Shown here piece by piece: positions 19,001 through 26,440 of a stretch of DNA of 64,000 bases; position 1 is the stretch's first letter; each line of letters opens with the position of its first letter. The notes below the pieces were generated by a model, which saw nothing but the letters and a program-made list of their open reading frames with translations, was not told the origin of the DNA and searched no databases. The position numbers and the translations under genes are program-made. The stretch spans positions 10,066,720-10,130,719 of the forward strand of contig NC_048537.1 in NCBI RefSeq assembly GCF_902806685.2, read 5' to 3'. This DNA comes from Maniola hyperantus (Eukaryota; Arthropoda; Insecta; Lepidoptera; Nymphalidae).

Positions 19001-20674
19001 TTAGGTACTAGCTGATGTCCGTGACTTTTTGATTTTCCAGGATAAAAATTAGCCTATGCCCATCTCCGAGTAGCAAGAAATCTCTGTCCCAAATTTCATC
19101 ATAATCATTTGAATCAATAAAAATGTACTTAACAAGAATTTCTACCTACTTTCGCATTTATAATAATAAATTATAATCCATACTAATATTATAAATGCGA
19201 AAGTGTGTCTGTCTGTCTGTCTGTCTGCTAGCTTTTCACGGCTTAACCGTTCAACCGATTTTGACGAAATTTGGTACACGGGTAGCTTGCAACCCGGGGA
19301 AGGACATAGGCTTTTTATCCCGGAAAATTTAAGAGTTCCCACAGGATTTTTAAAAACCTAAATCCACGCGTACGAAGTCGCGGGCATCAGCTAGTATGCA
19401 ATAACTTACAAGCGATATGACATGATGCTGTTTTTTTTAAATAATTTGGTCGGGAGTCGTGACTGTAATGCTTATTCCGACATAAATTATCATAAACATT
19501 ACGACTTCCATCTACTGCTATGAACATTGCCATAAAAGGCTGCATTCATGATGGTGCAAATATTACTGTGGCCTTGACATCAATGTAAACTTTTGATATA
19601 ATATCTACGCAATCCTATTACAAGCTAAATGCTAACAATACCTTTCATAAAATATTTCTCTTTGTTGTAGTGACTCAACTGTAACCTTTATGTTCGCAAA
19701 ATACTACTATGCCTATTCACACATCTACTCATGTGTTCATACTACCTAATCTAAATCTATATATATAAAAGGAAAAGGTGACTGACTGACTGACTGATCT
19801 ATCAACGCAAAGCTCAAACTATAGTAGACGGATCGGGTTGTAATTTGGCATACAGATAGCTATTATGACGTAGACATCCGCTAAGAAAGGACTTTTGTGA
19901 ATTCAACCCCTGGGGGTAAAATAGGGGGTTGAAATTTGTGTAGTCCACGAGGACGAAGTCGCGGGAACAAGCTAGTAATAATAATTATAAATGCAAAAAC
20001 ATTATCTTTTATTTCATGTAGGACAACTAGTGTCTCTTACGTCTGTGTCGCTACCGCCCGGTTCGGAAAGCAAATTCTACTGAGAAAGCTTGCAAGAAAC
20101 TCAGTAGTTGCTCTATGCGAAAGTATGTGCGGTTTCACTTTTCCTTTTCGCAGCCTATTCGTTTAGCTGATTTTGACGAAAGATTCAGAGATACTAGCTT
20201 GCATTCTGGAGAAGGATATAGCCGGAAAATAAAAGAGTTTTGTAAAACCTAAATCCAGCGAATCATCTACCTAGTAGTAGTTAAATAAGTTAGAAGATAG
20301 AAATTGTAATGTATTTCACTAAGATAACACCGTTTGTTTACCAATTCATGTAACGTCTTCACTTGAAATTTAAATTTAAATGCATTTTTATTGCACTTAT
20401 TGATCGAATAATTTTTTTGTGAATTTTTTGCTTATTTATTATCACTTTAGGATCAAATTAATATACTTTTCAAAAATTGTAAAATACCATATTATTGCAG
20501 TTCGATTACCTTAACAGCAACTCGTCTCCCAGTCTTTTTGTCCTTAGCACAATACACTTCGCCATAGGTGCCTTCACCTATCAGCTCCTGTAACGTGAAC
20601 CGGTCCTGTGGGTCGGCCGCGCGGTCCAACTCCACATGTTGGGAAAGCCCCCGGTATGCCATGTCACTGCGCAT
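9709..20674 (-). CDS. Myo3: Class III myosin (kinase-motor fusion), 19 coding exons
   Basis: Joined exons (20674-20510, 18898-18743, 18662-18381, 18296-17994, 17679-17398, 17019-16831, 16753-16551, 16472-16292, 16209-16059, 15927-15717, 15624-15332, 15237-14945, 14865-14591, 14511-14346, 14126-13904, 13706-13569, 13214-13078, 12684-12506, 10063-9709) give about 1393 residues. Kinase, about 25-295: glycine loop GEGTYGEVY, Lys55, HRD 154-156, DFG 174-176, APE 199-201. Motor, about 342-1050: P-loop GESGAGKT 437-444, switch I NANSSRFGK, switch II DIFGFE 717-722. Two IQ motifs lie at about 1056-1097, then a Gln/Pro-rich tail. The kinase-motor order occurs only in class III myosins, actin-based motors of photoreceptors and actin protrusions; the kinase and ATPase residues look intact. 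The kinase is closer to vertebrate MYO3 than to fly NINAC as I remember them. Upstream noncoding exons are probable. The length is within the family range. Confidence 0.95.
10190..10251. repeat. Perfect 30-bp hairpin with 2-base loop
   Basis: Arms 10190-10219 and 10222-10251 are exact reverse complements around the loop CT. It lies inside the last Myo3 intron and abuts a second hairpin. Confidence 0.9.
10251..10314. repeat. Perfect 22-bp hairpin sharing a SINE end
   Basis: Arms 10251-10272 and 10293-10314 (GGGCTAACTTATATCTGAAT and its reverse) are exact. The right arm is the end of the truncated SINE at 10293-10407, so the left arm is an inverted copy of that end. Confidence 0.9.
10293..10407 (-). 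mobile_element. Truncated SINE, 3' part
   Basis: It reads GTTAGCCCTTGACTGCAATC then CACCTGGTGTTAAGTGATGA and GGGGTATGGCAGTTTTTATT, matching the fuller minus-strand copy at 38557-38896. Confidence 0.7.
11520..11625 (+). repeat. 3' end of the TACGGAACCCT repeat
   Basis: It carries GACAGACAGACGGACGGACA, then CGGAGTCTTAGTGATAGGGT, and ends GGTACGGAACCCTAAAAA. It lies in the last Myo3 intron. Confidence 0.55.
12260..12438. mobile_element. MITE with 32-bp terminal inverted repeats
   Basis: The ends 12260-12291 and 12407-12438 are reverse complements with one mismatch (core AGAAACCGGCTTTACTCACG). The inside is GC-richer (GCGAACGCGTCGCGG, ATGGGTTCGAAACTGGTC). A related inverted piece lies at about 10955-11040. 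It ends 68 bp from Myo3 exon 18, in the intron. Confidence 0.75.
12506..12684 (-). CDS. Myo3: Myo3 coding exon 18: tail
   Basis: It encodes 59 codons plus two bases, from VHMKNQEVHKNLRRNKPG through KPPEEYQPPPGFSLVPAI to EEDASRLS. It is basic then proline-rich, with no named domain. The acceptor is ATAATTTTCAG, the donor CAAG|GTGAGC, ending in phase 2. The following intron is 2.4 kb and full of repeats. Confidence 0.88.
13078..13214 (-). CDS. Myo3: Myo3 coding exon 17: proline/glutamine-rich tail
   Basis: It encodes 45 codons after a split Pro, RRKLKNRAAPPPPQHSPPAP then SQQQLMQQHS and QTFADQ. The polyproline run could bind SH3, WW or profilin-type partners (inference). The acceptor is GTATTACAG, the donor CAG|GTACTG, ending in phase 0. 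Confidence 0.87.
13569..13706 (-). CDS. Myo3: Myo3 coding exon 16: tail
   Basis: It encodes about 46 residues, GVPNKNNVIMAKVLRRMNTD to APTNQS, rich in Asn, Lys and Glu with no recognised domain. It is supported by matching phases (1 in, 1 out) between exons 15 and 17, an acceptor TTAATTACAG and a donor AGTC|GTGAGT. An overlapping open frame at 13302-13643 is a shadow. Confidence 0.85.
13904..14126 (-). CDS. Myo3: Myo3 coding exon 15: IQ motifs
   Basis: It encodes 74 codons plus one base. Two calmodulin-binding IQ-type motifs are visible: LVQACARAWLARK and LTLQRHVRGWLTRKR (IQ1 lacks the canonical Ile). A charged, probably helical stretch (ERQKQLAREFKKSQIEQENQ) follows. The acceptor is TTTTCGCAG, the donor GCAG|GTACTG, ending in phase 1. 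Confidence 0.93.
14346..14511 (-). CDS. Myo3: Myo3 coding exon 14: converter
   Basis: One base completes Arg, then 55 codons run from YGFLAFSYEEEVKPNRDSC through WALGKSKVFLKYYHVEVL to ARIYEEQ. GK-KVFLK is the end of the converter. The acceptor is TTCTTATTAG, the donor CAG|GTAAAA, ending in phase 0. Confidence 0.93.
14591..14865 (-). CDS. Myo3: Myo3 coding exon 13: SH helices region
   Basis: It encodes 91 codons plus two bases, from DRFNSRGLASQS through the actin-binding and SH region (FVRCLKPND, LKQLRYTGVLETIRIRQNGF) to DEFLKR. The acceptor is TACCTACAG. The donor AAAAAG|GTGTGA is chosen over an alternative nine bases on because it rejoins exon 14 in frame as LKR-YGFLAF. Confidence 0.93.
14945..15237 (-). 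CDS. Myo3: Myo3 coding exon 12: lower 50K
   Basis: It encodes 97 codons after a split Glu, from KFHRNIKSKYYVRPKSD through FAIHHFAGRVVYQADGFLEK and NRNFLPPEVIQLM to SPVSNDIR. HFAG-V-Y and FLEKN-D/N are standard motor motifs. The acceptor is CCATTGCAG, the donor CGG|GTAAAG, ending in phase 0. Confidence 0.94.
15332..15624 (-). CDS. Myo3: Myo3 coding exon 11: switch II and relay helix
   Basis: It encodes 97 codons with split codons at both ends. Switch II (LDIFGFENF) is followed by the relay helix region FEQLCINIANEQIQYYFNQ and LLALLDEES. The acceptor is TTTTTGCAG, the donor ATTG|GTAAG, ending in phase 1. Confidence 0.95.
15717..15927 (-). CDS. Myo3: Myo3 coding exon 10: motor, upper 50K end
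   Basis: Two bases complete a split Ala codon, then 69 codons run from SCLLGVETSDLRECLTS to ALLSQNRPQ, plus two bases. It contains the conserved RDA-ARGIYARAFDRIV-RIN helix. The acceptor is TTTCGCAG, the donor AGAG|GTTTGT, ending in phase 2. Confidence 0.93.
16059..16209 (-). CDS. Myo3: Myo3 coding exon 9: motor, upper 50K
   Basis: It encodes VVGFHEDEVQIIYRMLAAIL, HLGDIEFAE and on to TAPLHR plus one base. The segment I-RMLAAILHLG-I-F is conserved in myosin motors. The acceptor is AATTTTAG, the donor AGAG|GTAAAT, ending in phase 1. Confidence 0.93.
16292..16472 (-). CDS. Myo3: Myo3 coding exon 8: motor, FHVFYYL segment
   Basis: One base completes the split Leu codon, then 60 codons run from GESNFHVFYYLYDGL to RQLNQAFK. 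The GE(S/R)NFH-FYYL segment is a conserved myosin motor helix. The acceptor is TTTTTTATAG, the donor AAG|GTAAAT, ending in phase 0. Confidence 0.93.
16551..16753 (-). CDS. Myo3: Myo3 coding exon 7: motor switch I
   Basis: It encodes 67 codons plus two bases, from TQYGNLEDKILQVNP to EQSRVVHQA. It contains switch I (NANSSRFGKY) and the following beta-strand segment ISVYLLEQSRV. The acceptor is CTGTTCAG, the donor GCATT|GTAAGT, ending in phase 2. Confidence 0.94.
16831..17019 (-). CDS. Myo3: Myo3 coding exon 6: motor P-loop
   Basis: It encodes 63 residues from TQQLYQGRCRSDNPPHIYAV to KQLAYLSK. It carries the ATP-binding P-loop GESGAGKTESAN. The acceptor is TCTTGATAG, the donor AAA|GTGCGT (a weaker but canonical GT), phase 0 at both ends. 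Confidence 0.93.
17398..17679 (-). CDS. Myo3: Myo3 coding exon 5: linker and motor start
   Basis: It encodes 94 residues. A basic linker (IRKELHAEIKRQRADG) leads into the motor start, with DLATLETLTEDAIVDQLQKR and YTYIGDILVAVNPF. The acceptor is TAATATTACAG, the donor AAG|GTAAAA, phase 0 at both ends. The basic linker between kinase and motor is expected in this family. Confidence 0.93.
17994..18296 (-). CDS. Myo3: Myo3 coding exon 4: kinase C-lobe
   Basis: It encodes 101 residues from VIACEQQLDQSYDC through DVWSVGITAIELAEG and HPMRALFQIPRNPPP to NNFEDK. This is the end of the kinase C-lobe, and the HPMRALF...PRNPPP segment is a class III myosin hallmark. The acceptor is TTTCTTTCAG, the donor AAG|GTAATT, phase 0 at both ends. 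Confidence 0.95.
18381..18662 (-). CDS. Myo3: Myo3 coding exon 3: kinase catalytic core
   Basis: It encodes 94 residues from LCTGGSVTDL to TPYWMAPE. It holds the catalytic loop HRDVKGHN, the metal-binding VDFG and the APE motif, all typical of an active Ser/Thr kinase of the STE20-like type found in class III myosins. The acceptor is ACCTTTCAG, the donor GAG|GTAAAG, phase 0 at both ends. Confidence 0.95.
18743..18898 (-). CDS. Myo3: Myo3 coding exon 2: kinase alpha-C region
   Basis: It encodes 52 residues from ILENIAENIEEIEEEF to QIWFVME, the alpha-C helix and hinge approach of the kinase. It was missed as an open frame because it starts and ends inside introns. The acceptor is TTGTTAACAG. 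The donor is GAG|GCAAGT, a GC rather than GT donor. Phase 0 at both ends joins it exactly to exons 1 and 3. Confidence 0.9.
19008..19170 (-). mobile_element. Degraded Helitron-like element, family A
   Basis: Starts CTAGCTGATGTCCGTGAC and ends CTTTCGCATTTATAATAATA; internal parts are decayed. It lies in Myo3 intron 1, six bases from an opposite-strand copy. Confidence 0.5.
19177..19394 (+). mobile_element. Well-preserved Helitron-like element, family A
   Basis: It runs from TCCATACTAATATTATAAAT through GTGTGTCTGTCTGTCTGTCT to GACGAAGTCGCGGGCATCAG and CTAG, with host A before and T after. The CGCG...CGCG hairpin about 10 bases from the CTAG end is the Helitron 3' hallmark. It resembles the Lep1 type reported in Lepidoptera. 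Confidence 0.7.
19756..19975 (+). mobile_element. Helitron-like element, family B
   Basis: It starts TCTATATATATAAAAGGAAA, has a (GACT)n run and the core CAGATAGCTATTATGACG, and ends GACGAAGTCGCGGGAACAAG, CTAG. The 3' hairpin is shared with family A. Confidence 0.65.
20000..20150 (+). repeat. LINE-tail-like repeat
   Basis: The block GTGTCGCTACCGCCCGGTTC and CTTGCAAGAAACTCAGTAGT is repeated in decayed reverse form near 33150-33240. It is a common lepidopteran LINE 3' segment as I recall it. Confidence 0.45.
20510..20674 (-). CDS. Myo3: Myo3 coding exon 1: start and kinase glycine loop
   Basis: It encodes 55 residues from MRSDMAYRG to RRVAVK. The glycine-rich loop GEGTYGEVY and the ATP-binding lysine (last residue) are both here. 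The donor AAG|GTAATC leaves phase 0. The start is the first ATG in frame after a clear acceptor (TTTTCTTTTAG, exon edge 20700), so bases 20700-20675 are 5' leader. A second in-frame Met lies four residues later. Reading further upstream (to 20752) would run through the acceptor and is rejected. Confidence 0.9.
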
Positions 20675-20700
20675 TGTTCTACAAGTCACATTGATTACAT
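20675..20700 (-). promoter_or_regulatory. Myo3 leader with two start-stop uORFs
   Basis: Between the acceptor and the main ATG the minus strand reads ATGTAATCAATGTGACTTGT. It contains ATG-TAA (20700-20695) and ATG-TGA (20691-20686), two minimal start-stop upstream frames. Such elements can stall ribosomes and lower translation of the main frame (known for other genes; here inferred). Confidence 0.5.
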
Positions 20701-20759
20701 CTAAAAGAAAAGAAAAAATCTTTATTGCAAACCACAAAGTAAACACAAACAAAAAACAT

Positions 20760-21144
20760 ACAAGGATCTAATAGCTGTAGCATGCAAATGAAATTCTGTT
20801 TTATCAATTACTTTCATGTCTGTGTGTTATACCTATCTATCCGCGGAAAGAAGTTAGTATAGCGCTCTCTCTGTTACGTAATCCCATACATATGATAGAG
20901 ACAAAACTCTCAGTGGGCGCTAACCATTTTGAGTCAACCACCAATCACAAATGAAACTATGTTTTCTAACAGAAAAAACGCTATAGGTACCAATTTCTTT
21001 CCTCGGATTGAGTATAGGGACAGAGTCGCGCTTGACTTAACTAATAGACGTTATTGACGGACGGTATATACCAATCAAATGTTTACACTGAATCCAATAT
21101 AATTAAAATTACTTGGAGTTTTATGTTGTTATAAAAAATAAAAA
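20760..21144. other. Upstream of Myo3 exon 1, no gene seen
   Basis: AT-rich and presumably intronic if a far-upstream leader exon exists. No coding exon or clear promoter was recognised. Confidence 0.3.
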
Positions 21145-21348
21145 TCATACTATAATATTATAAATGCGAAAGTGTGTCTGTCTGTCTGTCTGCTAGCCTT
21201 TCACGGACCATCTGTTCAACAGATTTTGAAAAAATTTGATACAAAGATAGCTTGTATACCGGGGAAGGCTACTTTTTATTCCGGAAAATCAAAGAGTTCC
21301 CACGTGGTGTAAGAAAACCTAACGGACCAAATCCGGGGCATCATCTAC
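21145..21348 (+). mobile_element. Helitron-like element, family A
   Basis: Starts TCATACTATAATATTATAAA with a GTCT run; ends GGGGCATCATCTAC (terminal CTAG mutated). Confidence 0.6.
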
Positions 21349-21377
21349 TTAACAATAATATCACTCTTCCCAGGTCA

Positions 21378-21690
21378 TAGTCATCATCTTGATCAACCCA
21401 TCACCAGCCCACTACTGAGCACTGATCTCTTCTCCGATTGACAAGAGTTAAGGACATTGTCTGCCACGCCGGCCAATTGCAGAATACGCAGACTTCACAC
21501 ACCTTTAAGAACATTATGGAGAACTCTCAGGCATGTAGGTTTCCTCACGATGTTTTTCTTCACCGTTAAAGCAAGTGATATTATTAATTGCTAAGTTAAA
21601 ACGCACACATCTTCGAAAACTTAGAGGTGTGTGTCCGGGATCGAACCTCCGACCTCCCGAAAAGAAGGGTGACGTCTGGTGACTAATAAA
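21378..21690 (-). mobile_element. tRNA-headed SINE, longer version
   Basis: Plus strand: TCATCATCTTGATCAACCCA at one end and GGGATCGAACCTCCGACCTC at the other. It is the same family as 3351-3567, with an extra internal block (GAGCACTGATCTCTTCTCC). Confidence 0.7.
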
Positions 21691-21924
21691 TAATGCTAAT
21701 ATACAACTGTGTGCTAATAGCATTGTTTGTACGAATATTAATATTTTTCCTTATGCATGACACACTTATTGAATGCAAACATCAAGCATTATTTATTATT
21801 ATGCACAATATACAATTGTAGCTATTAGCGTAATTATTATTAAATGTTCCATATTCAAATAGTATCTAAATATGCTATGTTTATTCGATAAAACACGTAG
21901 GTATGGCCATTAGCTTATTTACCG

Positions 21925-22290
21925 GCCAAGTGCAAGTCAGGCCGGGACGGATGCGCACCGGGTTCCGTACTTTCTTCCAATGGGACAAAATCTTAAATTG
22001 TTTACAGATGAAATTAAAACAAACAGGTTTTCCCCGGAGACGGTAAACTTACAGCCTTGCAGACACCATTAAATCCCGTACGTATCTACCTAAGACCAAA
22101 AATACCTTTACGTCCATATATTTTATTTGTAAAAATTTAGCTGTAACTTTTTTAGTAACCCGGTGCGGGCCGGCGGCCCCCGACCCCCCTCCCCCCACCC
22201 CCCTCCGTCTCATGCAACGATTTCTCGACCTGTCGCGCACTATACAATTAATCTTACAAAGGTTCTATAATTCCATTATGAGGTACGGAA
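21925..22290. repeat. Dispersed repeat, GGTTCCGTACTTTCTTCC family
   Basis: GGCCAAGTGCAAGTCAGGCC and GGGTTCCGTAC at one end, ATGAGGTACGGAACGCACAA at the other. The middle has a C-rich stretch and TCTCGACCTGTCGCG, a scrap of the GC-rich palindromic MITE. Confidence 0.45.
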
Positions 22291-22504
22291 CGCACAAATA
22301 TAAAGCTAAGTAATCAAAGATATGTAAAAACAGAACACTGCACATAAATCGTTTCTAATTATTAAATCATGTATATTGATTTATAAAACACTCATTAGCA
22401 TGTGATTCCGTTCGACGTCCGGCAGCTATAAAAATGGACCGTGCGGGATCTATTAATTTAAATCAATCGTTTACTAGTTACTAAGTGGATTTGTGCTTTC
22501 AGTT

Positions 22505-22620
22505 TTTAGGGTTCTGTACCCGAAGGGTGCCAACGGAACCCTATGATTAAACCTTTGCTGTCCGTCCGTTCATCCGTCTGTCTGTCAGCGGGCTGTATCT
22601 CGTGAAATTTGTGAACGTTG
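22505..22620 (-). repeat. Reverse copy of the TACGGAACCCT repeat end
   Basis: TTTTTAGGGTTCTGTACCCG and CCGTCCGTTCATCCGTCTGT are the reverse of the 11520-11625 end. Confidence 0.5.
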
Positions 22621-22835
22621 TTTTCACAGATTGTGTATTTGTGTGATTTCTATTATAGCAATTTGTGTAAAATTTCAGTATCTACCTACTCTTATCAAAA
22701 TTTAATTTTCCCACATTTTAGGATTGTTGGAATAAATTCTTCCGACAGAGATAAATTTCATCTTCCTCATCCTATTATTGTACTTAGGTATAATACGATT
22801 TGGTTTAAGTTAATGGTACCTACATGTTTATCAAT

Positions 22836-23039
22836 GCGAAAGTGTGTCTGTCTGTCTGTCTGCTAGCTTTTCACTGCTCAATAGTTTAACTGATTTTGAT
22901 TAAATTTGATACAGAGTTGATACAGCTTACACCCCGGGGACAGACGTAGGTTACTTTATATCCCGGAAAATCAAAGAGTTTCAACGGGATTTTTAAATAA
23001 ACTTAAATCCACGCGGATGAAGTCGAGGGCATCATCTAG
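22836..23039 (+). mobile_element. Helitron-like element, family A
   Basis: AATGCGAAAGTGTGTCTGTC at the left; CGCGGATGAAGTCGAGGGCA then CATCTAG|T at the right. Confidence 0.6.
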
Positions 23040-23591
23040 TAAGTAATAAAGTAACATAAACCATTCGATCGATTTATACCTATAGCACATGAGCTTGTTG
23101 CATGCACGTTGCACCGTTGCATGACGGTGTTAGCTCGCGTGACGTGCTGTTAACGTAAACATAAGTGACACCTTATTGGCATTAGAGATTCCTGCGACTT
23201 CGTCTGCACAACGGAAGGGATTCTTATAAGGGATGATTTATGCCAACATGTGGCGGGCGCGGGCCGTGCTAGTGTACGACGCGCGGACGAGGCACGGATT
23301 CGTAACATCACGGACATTTTATATGAAGCAGTTTATGCTTCACCGTGTGGCGTCCGTGCATGGACAGTGGACACGAGTGGCATAAATCATCCATTAGGCG
23401 TAATGTATGATTATTGTAGTGGAAGGGGATAATTTGACTATTAAAGTGATGATGATGATTCATCCTGTTACTTATTTGGAGGCATAAAGCGTCAACAATT
23501 ACCACTATCTATTTCGCCTTGCCATATTAGACCCAACTGCCTTATGGAGTCAAAGAGAATAGGTGTAGTGCTGGAATCGCTTGAGAAAATA

Positions 23592-23690
23592 ATATCAGTA
23601 TTATCATCGTCAACATTATAGGTCTCTTGTAGGGACATCCACATGCCACGGTCTTGCGCGCGCCGTCTTAATCCAGCGGCACCCTGCGAC
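23592..23690 (-). mobile_element. LINE 3' tail fragment
   Basis: GGTCTCTTGTAGGGACATCC and GCCACGGTCTTGCG, followed by AATCCAGCGGCACCC. In reverse it encodes the end of a LINE reading frame also seen at 30160-30308 and 59816-59945. Confidence 0.5.
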
Positions 23691-23911
23691 TTTTTCTTTT
23701 TTAATTTAATTTCAAAAGTATTTAATTTTAGAAATCTTCATTTTATATTCATTTAGCTTCAGTTGATACTTTAATTGTATTTGTGTGCCGTCTTAATCCA
23801 GCGGCTCCCTGCGACTTTTTCTTTCTTAATTTAATTTCAAAAGTATTTAATTTTAGAAATCTTCATTTTATATTCATTTAGCTTCAGTTGATACTTTAAT
23901 TGTACTTATGT
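23662..23911. repeat. Tandem duplication, two 125-bp units
   Basis: Units 23662-23786 and 23787-23911 both start GCCGTCTTAATCCAGCGGC and are nearly identical. The first few dozen bases come from the LINE tail. Confidence 0.85.
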
Positions 23912-24037
23912 GGAAAATTAAAAATGACAAACTATGCATAACATACCCGTTAGTCGTTACACAGACTGTTGTAATTCTTATACGCTTGAGGAAAGGATTA
24001 AAATATCATATTTAGTCTTGTAAAATTATGTTAATAA

Positions 24038-24272
24038 TCCATACTAATAATATAAATGCTAAATCACAGAATATATGATAGTGTGTCTGTTACGTTTTCA
24101 CTGCTCATTCATTCAACTCATTTTGATGAAATTGGGTTAGTAAATACAAATCAATAAAAAATCCAATCATCCCCAAGATGAACTTAAGCTACTTTTTCCT
24201 CCAGCAAATGAAAGAGTTTAAAAATATTTTAAAAACCTAAATCCACGCCGACAAAGTCGTGGAGCTTACTAG
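24038..24272 (+). mobile_element. Helitron-like element, family A
   Basis: TCCATACTAATAATATAAAT at the left; CCGACAAAGTCGTGGAGCTT, ACTAG at the right. Confidence 0.55.
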
Positions 24273-24315
24273 AAACTCAACGTTGTAATGATATAATTTG
24301 AACCACTACCCTCAC

Positions 24316-24880
24316 TACCCCTATTATAAATGCGAACGTGTGTTTGTTTATTGGTTTGTCCTTCAATCACGTCGCAACGGAGCAACGGATCGACATGATT
24401 TTTTGCATGGGAATAGTTTAAGACCTGGAGAGTGACATAGGCTACTTTTTATCCCGGAAAATCAAGACCTCCCTGGCGCAGTGGTAAGCGCTGTGATCTT
24501 ATTAGTGGGAGGTCCCGGGTTCGATTCCTGGCAGGGATTTGGAATTTTATAATTTCTAAACTTCTGGTCTGGTCTGGTGGGAGGCTTCGGCCGTGGCTAG
24601 TTACCACCCTACCGGCAAAGCCGTACCGCCAAGCGATTTAGCGTCCGGTACGATGTCGTGTAGAAACCAAAGGGGCATGGGCTTATTAAAAACTGCCATA
24701 CCCGTTCCAGGTTAGCCCGCTACCATCTTAGACTGCATCGTCACTTACCACCAGGTGAGATTGCAGTCAAGGGCTAACCTGTACCTGTATTAAAAAAATA
24801 AAAAAAATAAAAATAAAAGAGTTCTCACGGGATTTTTAAAAACCTAAATTCACGCGTACGAAATCGCGGGCATCAGCTAG
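24316..24880 (+). mobile_element. Helitron-like element, family A, split by a SINE
   Basis: The left part ends TTTTTATCCCGGAAAATCAA at about 24465. The right part resumes AGAGTTCTCACGGGATTTTT and ends CGGGCATCAGCTAG|T. The SINE at 24466-24818 sits between, so the SINE is younger. Confidence 0.7.
24466..24818 (+). mobile_element. Full-length tRNA-derived SINE (second family)
   Basis: Head GACCTCCCTGGCGCAGTGGT (A-box-like), B-box GGTTCGATTCC, then CTGGTCTGGTGGGAGGCTTC, and tail TTGCAGTCAAGGGCTAACCT with an A-rich end. It is the same family as 38557-38896. Confidence 0.8.
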
Positions 24881-25281
24881 TGATAAAATAAAATGTTTAT
24901 GAATTTTTAGTATACTAATTCTATAATGAATATGGACGTCTTCTATTTTGAACCTAGGTATATGCTATGATTATAAAAACAGTTAGAAGTAAAACCTACC
25001 TGCGTAATAATTGCGGGGCTAGACATGAGATCTAATTACAATAATTTATATTATGATATGTAAATTTTGGTAATATTTGTAATTTTTGAAAAAATAAATA
25101 TTTATAAATAGAATCTTTTCTAAAAAGAATAGGTAGGTAAAAGCCGCACGCCATCGTTTTCACACTGAACTACTTAAATCCTTATTGGATTACAATGCGG
25201 TTTTAAATTTTCATCGTGATTTAGAATTTTTCACGACCAAGGATGGTTTGTCTTCATTAAAATTATAATACCTAATTATTA

Positions 25282-25517
25282 TCTAAATATATAAAAGGAA
25301 AAGGTGACTGACTGACTGACTGACTGACTGACTGACTGATCTATCAACGCACAGCTCAAACTACTGGACGGATCGGGCTGAATTTTGGCATACAGATAGC
25401 TATTATGACGGAGGCATCCGCTAAGAAAGGATTTTTGAAAATTCAACCCCTAAGGGGGTGAAATAGGGGTTTGAAATTTGTGTAGTCCACGCGGACGAAG
25501 TCACGAGCATAAGCTAG
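25282..25517 (+). mobile_element. Well-preserved Helitron-like element, family B
   Basis: Starts TCTAAATATATAAAAGGAAA, has a (GACT)n run at about 25305-25340, and ends GACGAAGTCACGAGCATAAG, CTAG before T. Confidence 0.65.
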
Positions 25518-25784
25518 TTAGTCTATATAATAGGTGGACGTTCGTTCCTTTTGAAGGAACATTAAAATTTCATTTGCAAATGGAACATAATAATTATTAC
25601 GAGTACAAGTATATCAAATTTTCACCGCAAAATCTGATATTACGGACTCAATTGGGAGCAATTGCTTCATGTGAACATAATATTGAACATTGCATTGGTA
25701 AATGGTTCCAAATGACGTAATGTTTGTACTTGTATTAACTATTTTTACCCAAGTGTCATATTGGTGTCACTTTTAGTTGCGTGT

Positions 25785-26025
25785 CCACTGACCTCTACTA
25801 ATACAAGTACGATGGACCTGCTATTGCTGACCTGTTTTTGAAGCAACTTTTGGCGCTGAGCGTCATTTTGAGCGTACTCGAATTAAATGTCAGTATGATA
25901 AGACATTCAACACAGCATCAATACGAAGACCATTTGACACAAAGTATCACTTTAATTCCCGGTAAGCTCGGTGAGACACTTTGAATCCACATAAAAATAA
26001 ATAACGACGTCTTCTAGCGTAGGCA
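25785..26025. repeat. Dispersed repeat, copy 1 of 2
   Basis: CTAATACAAGTACGATGGAC, TTTGGCGCTGA, TTTGACACAAAGTATCACTT and ACGACGTCTTCTAG align in order with 30950-31210 in the same orientation. The class is unknown. Confidence 0.6.
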
Positions 26026-26335
26026 CTTGTAAGTTCATGTCTATTTCAGTGGCTTTAAGTAGCGCGTGTTGTAATAGTGACATGAATCGCAGTATTTGTA
26101 TAAGTATATGCGCTTATTGAATCGTTACATGTGACTATTTGTCTATTATGATTTAAATGTACCTATTCGTGAGAATGTTGCAATTTGAAATGTTATTTTT
26201 AGTTGTATGAGTAATCGGAAGTGTGTTCCGGTGTGTGACATATTGTACCTATGTGACATTATTATTTATGTGGGTTAATATATTGCTAGTAGGTACCTAA
26301 AACTATATATAAACATAAGCTCTAAACTTTTAGGG

Positions 26336-26440
26336 CGTCTGGCAGAAGGTTGCCACTTGTCACGAGACTAAGTGTCTGGCAATGCACGACGTGATTTCTA
26401 ATATTATTCCGACAAAAAAAAATAAGATTTTATAGGTACT
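26336..26440 (+). repeat. GCCAGACACTTAGT-family fragment
   Basis: AAGTGTCTGGCAATGCACGA and GTGATTTCTAATATTATTCC match the reverse of blocks at 2405-2540. Confidence 0.5.

Noticed and set aside
24466..24540. Possible tRNA gene (A- and B-box-like)
   Set aside because: It is the head of a SINE: the cloverleaf is incomplete and a SINE body follows. The same holds for 3490-3562.
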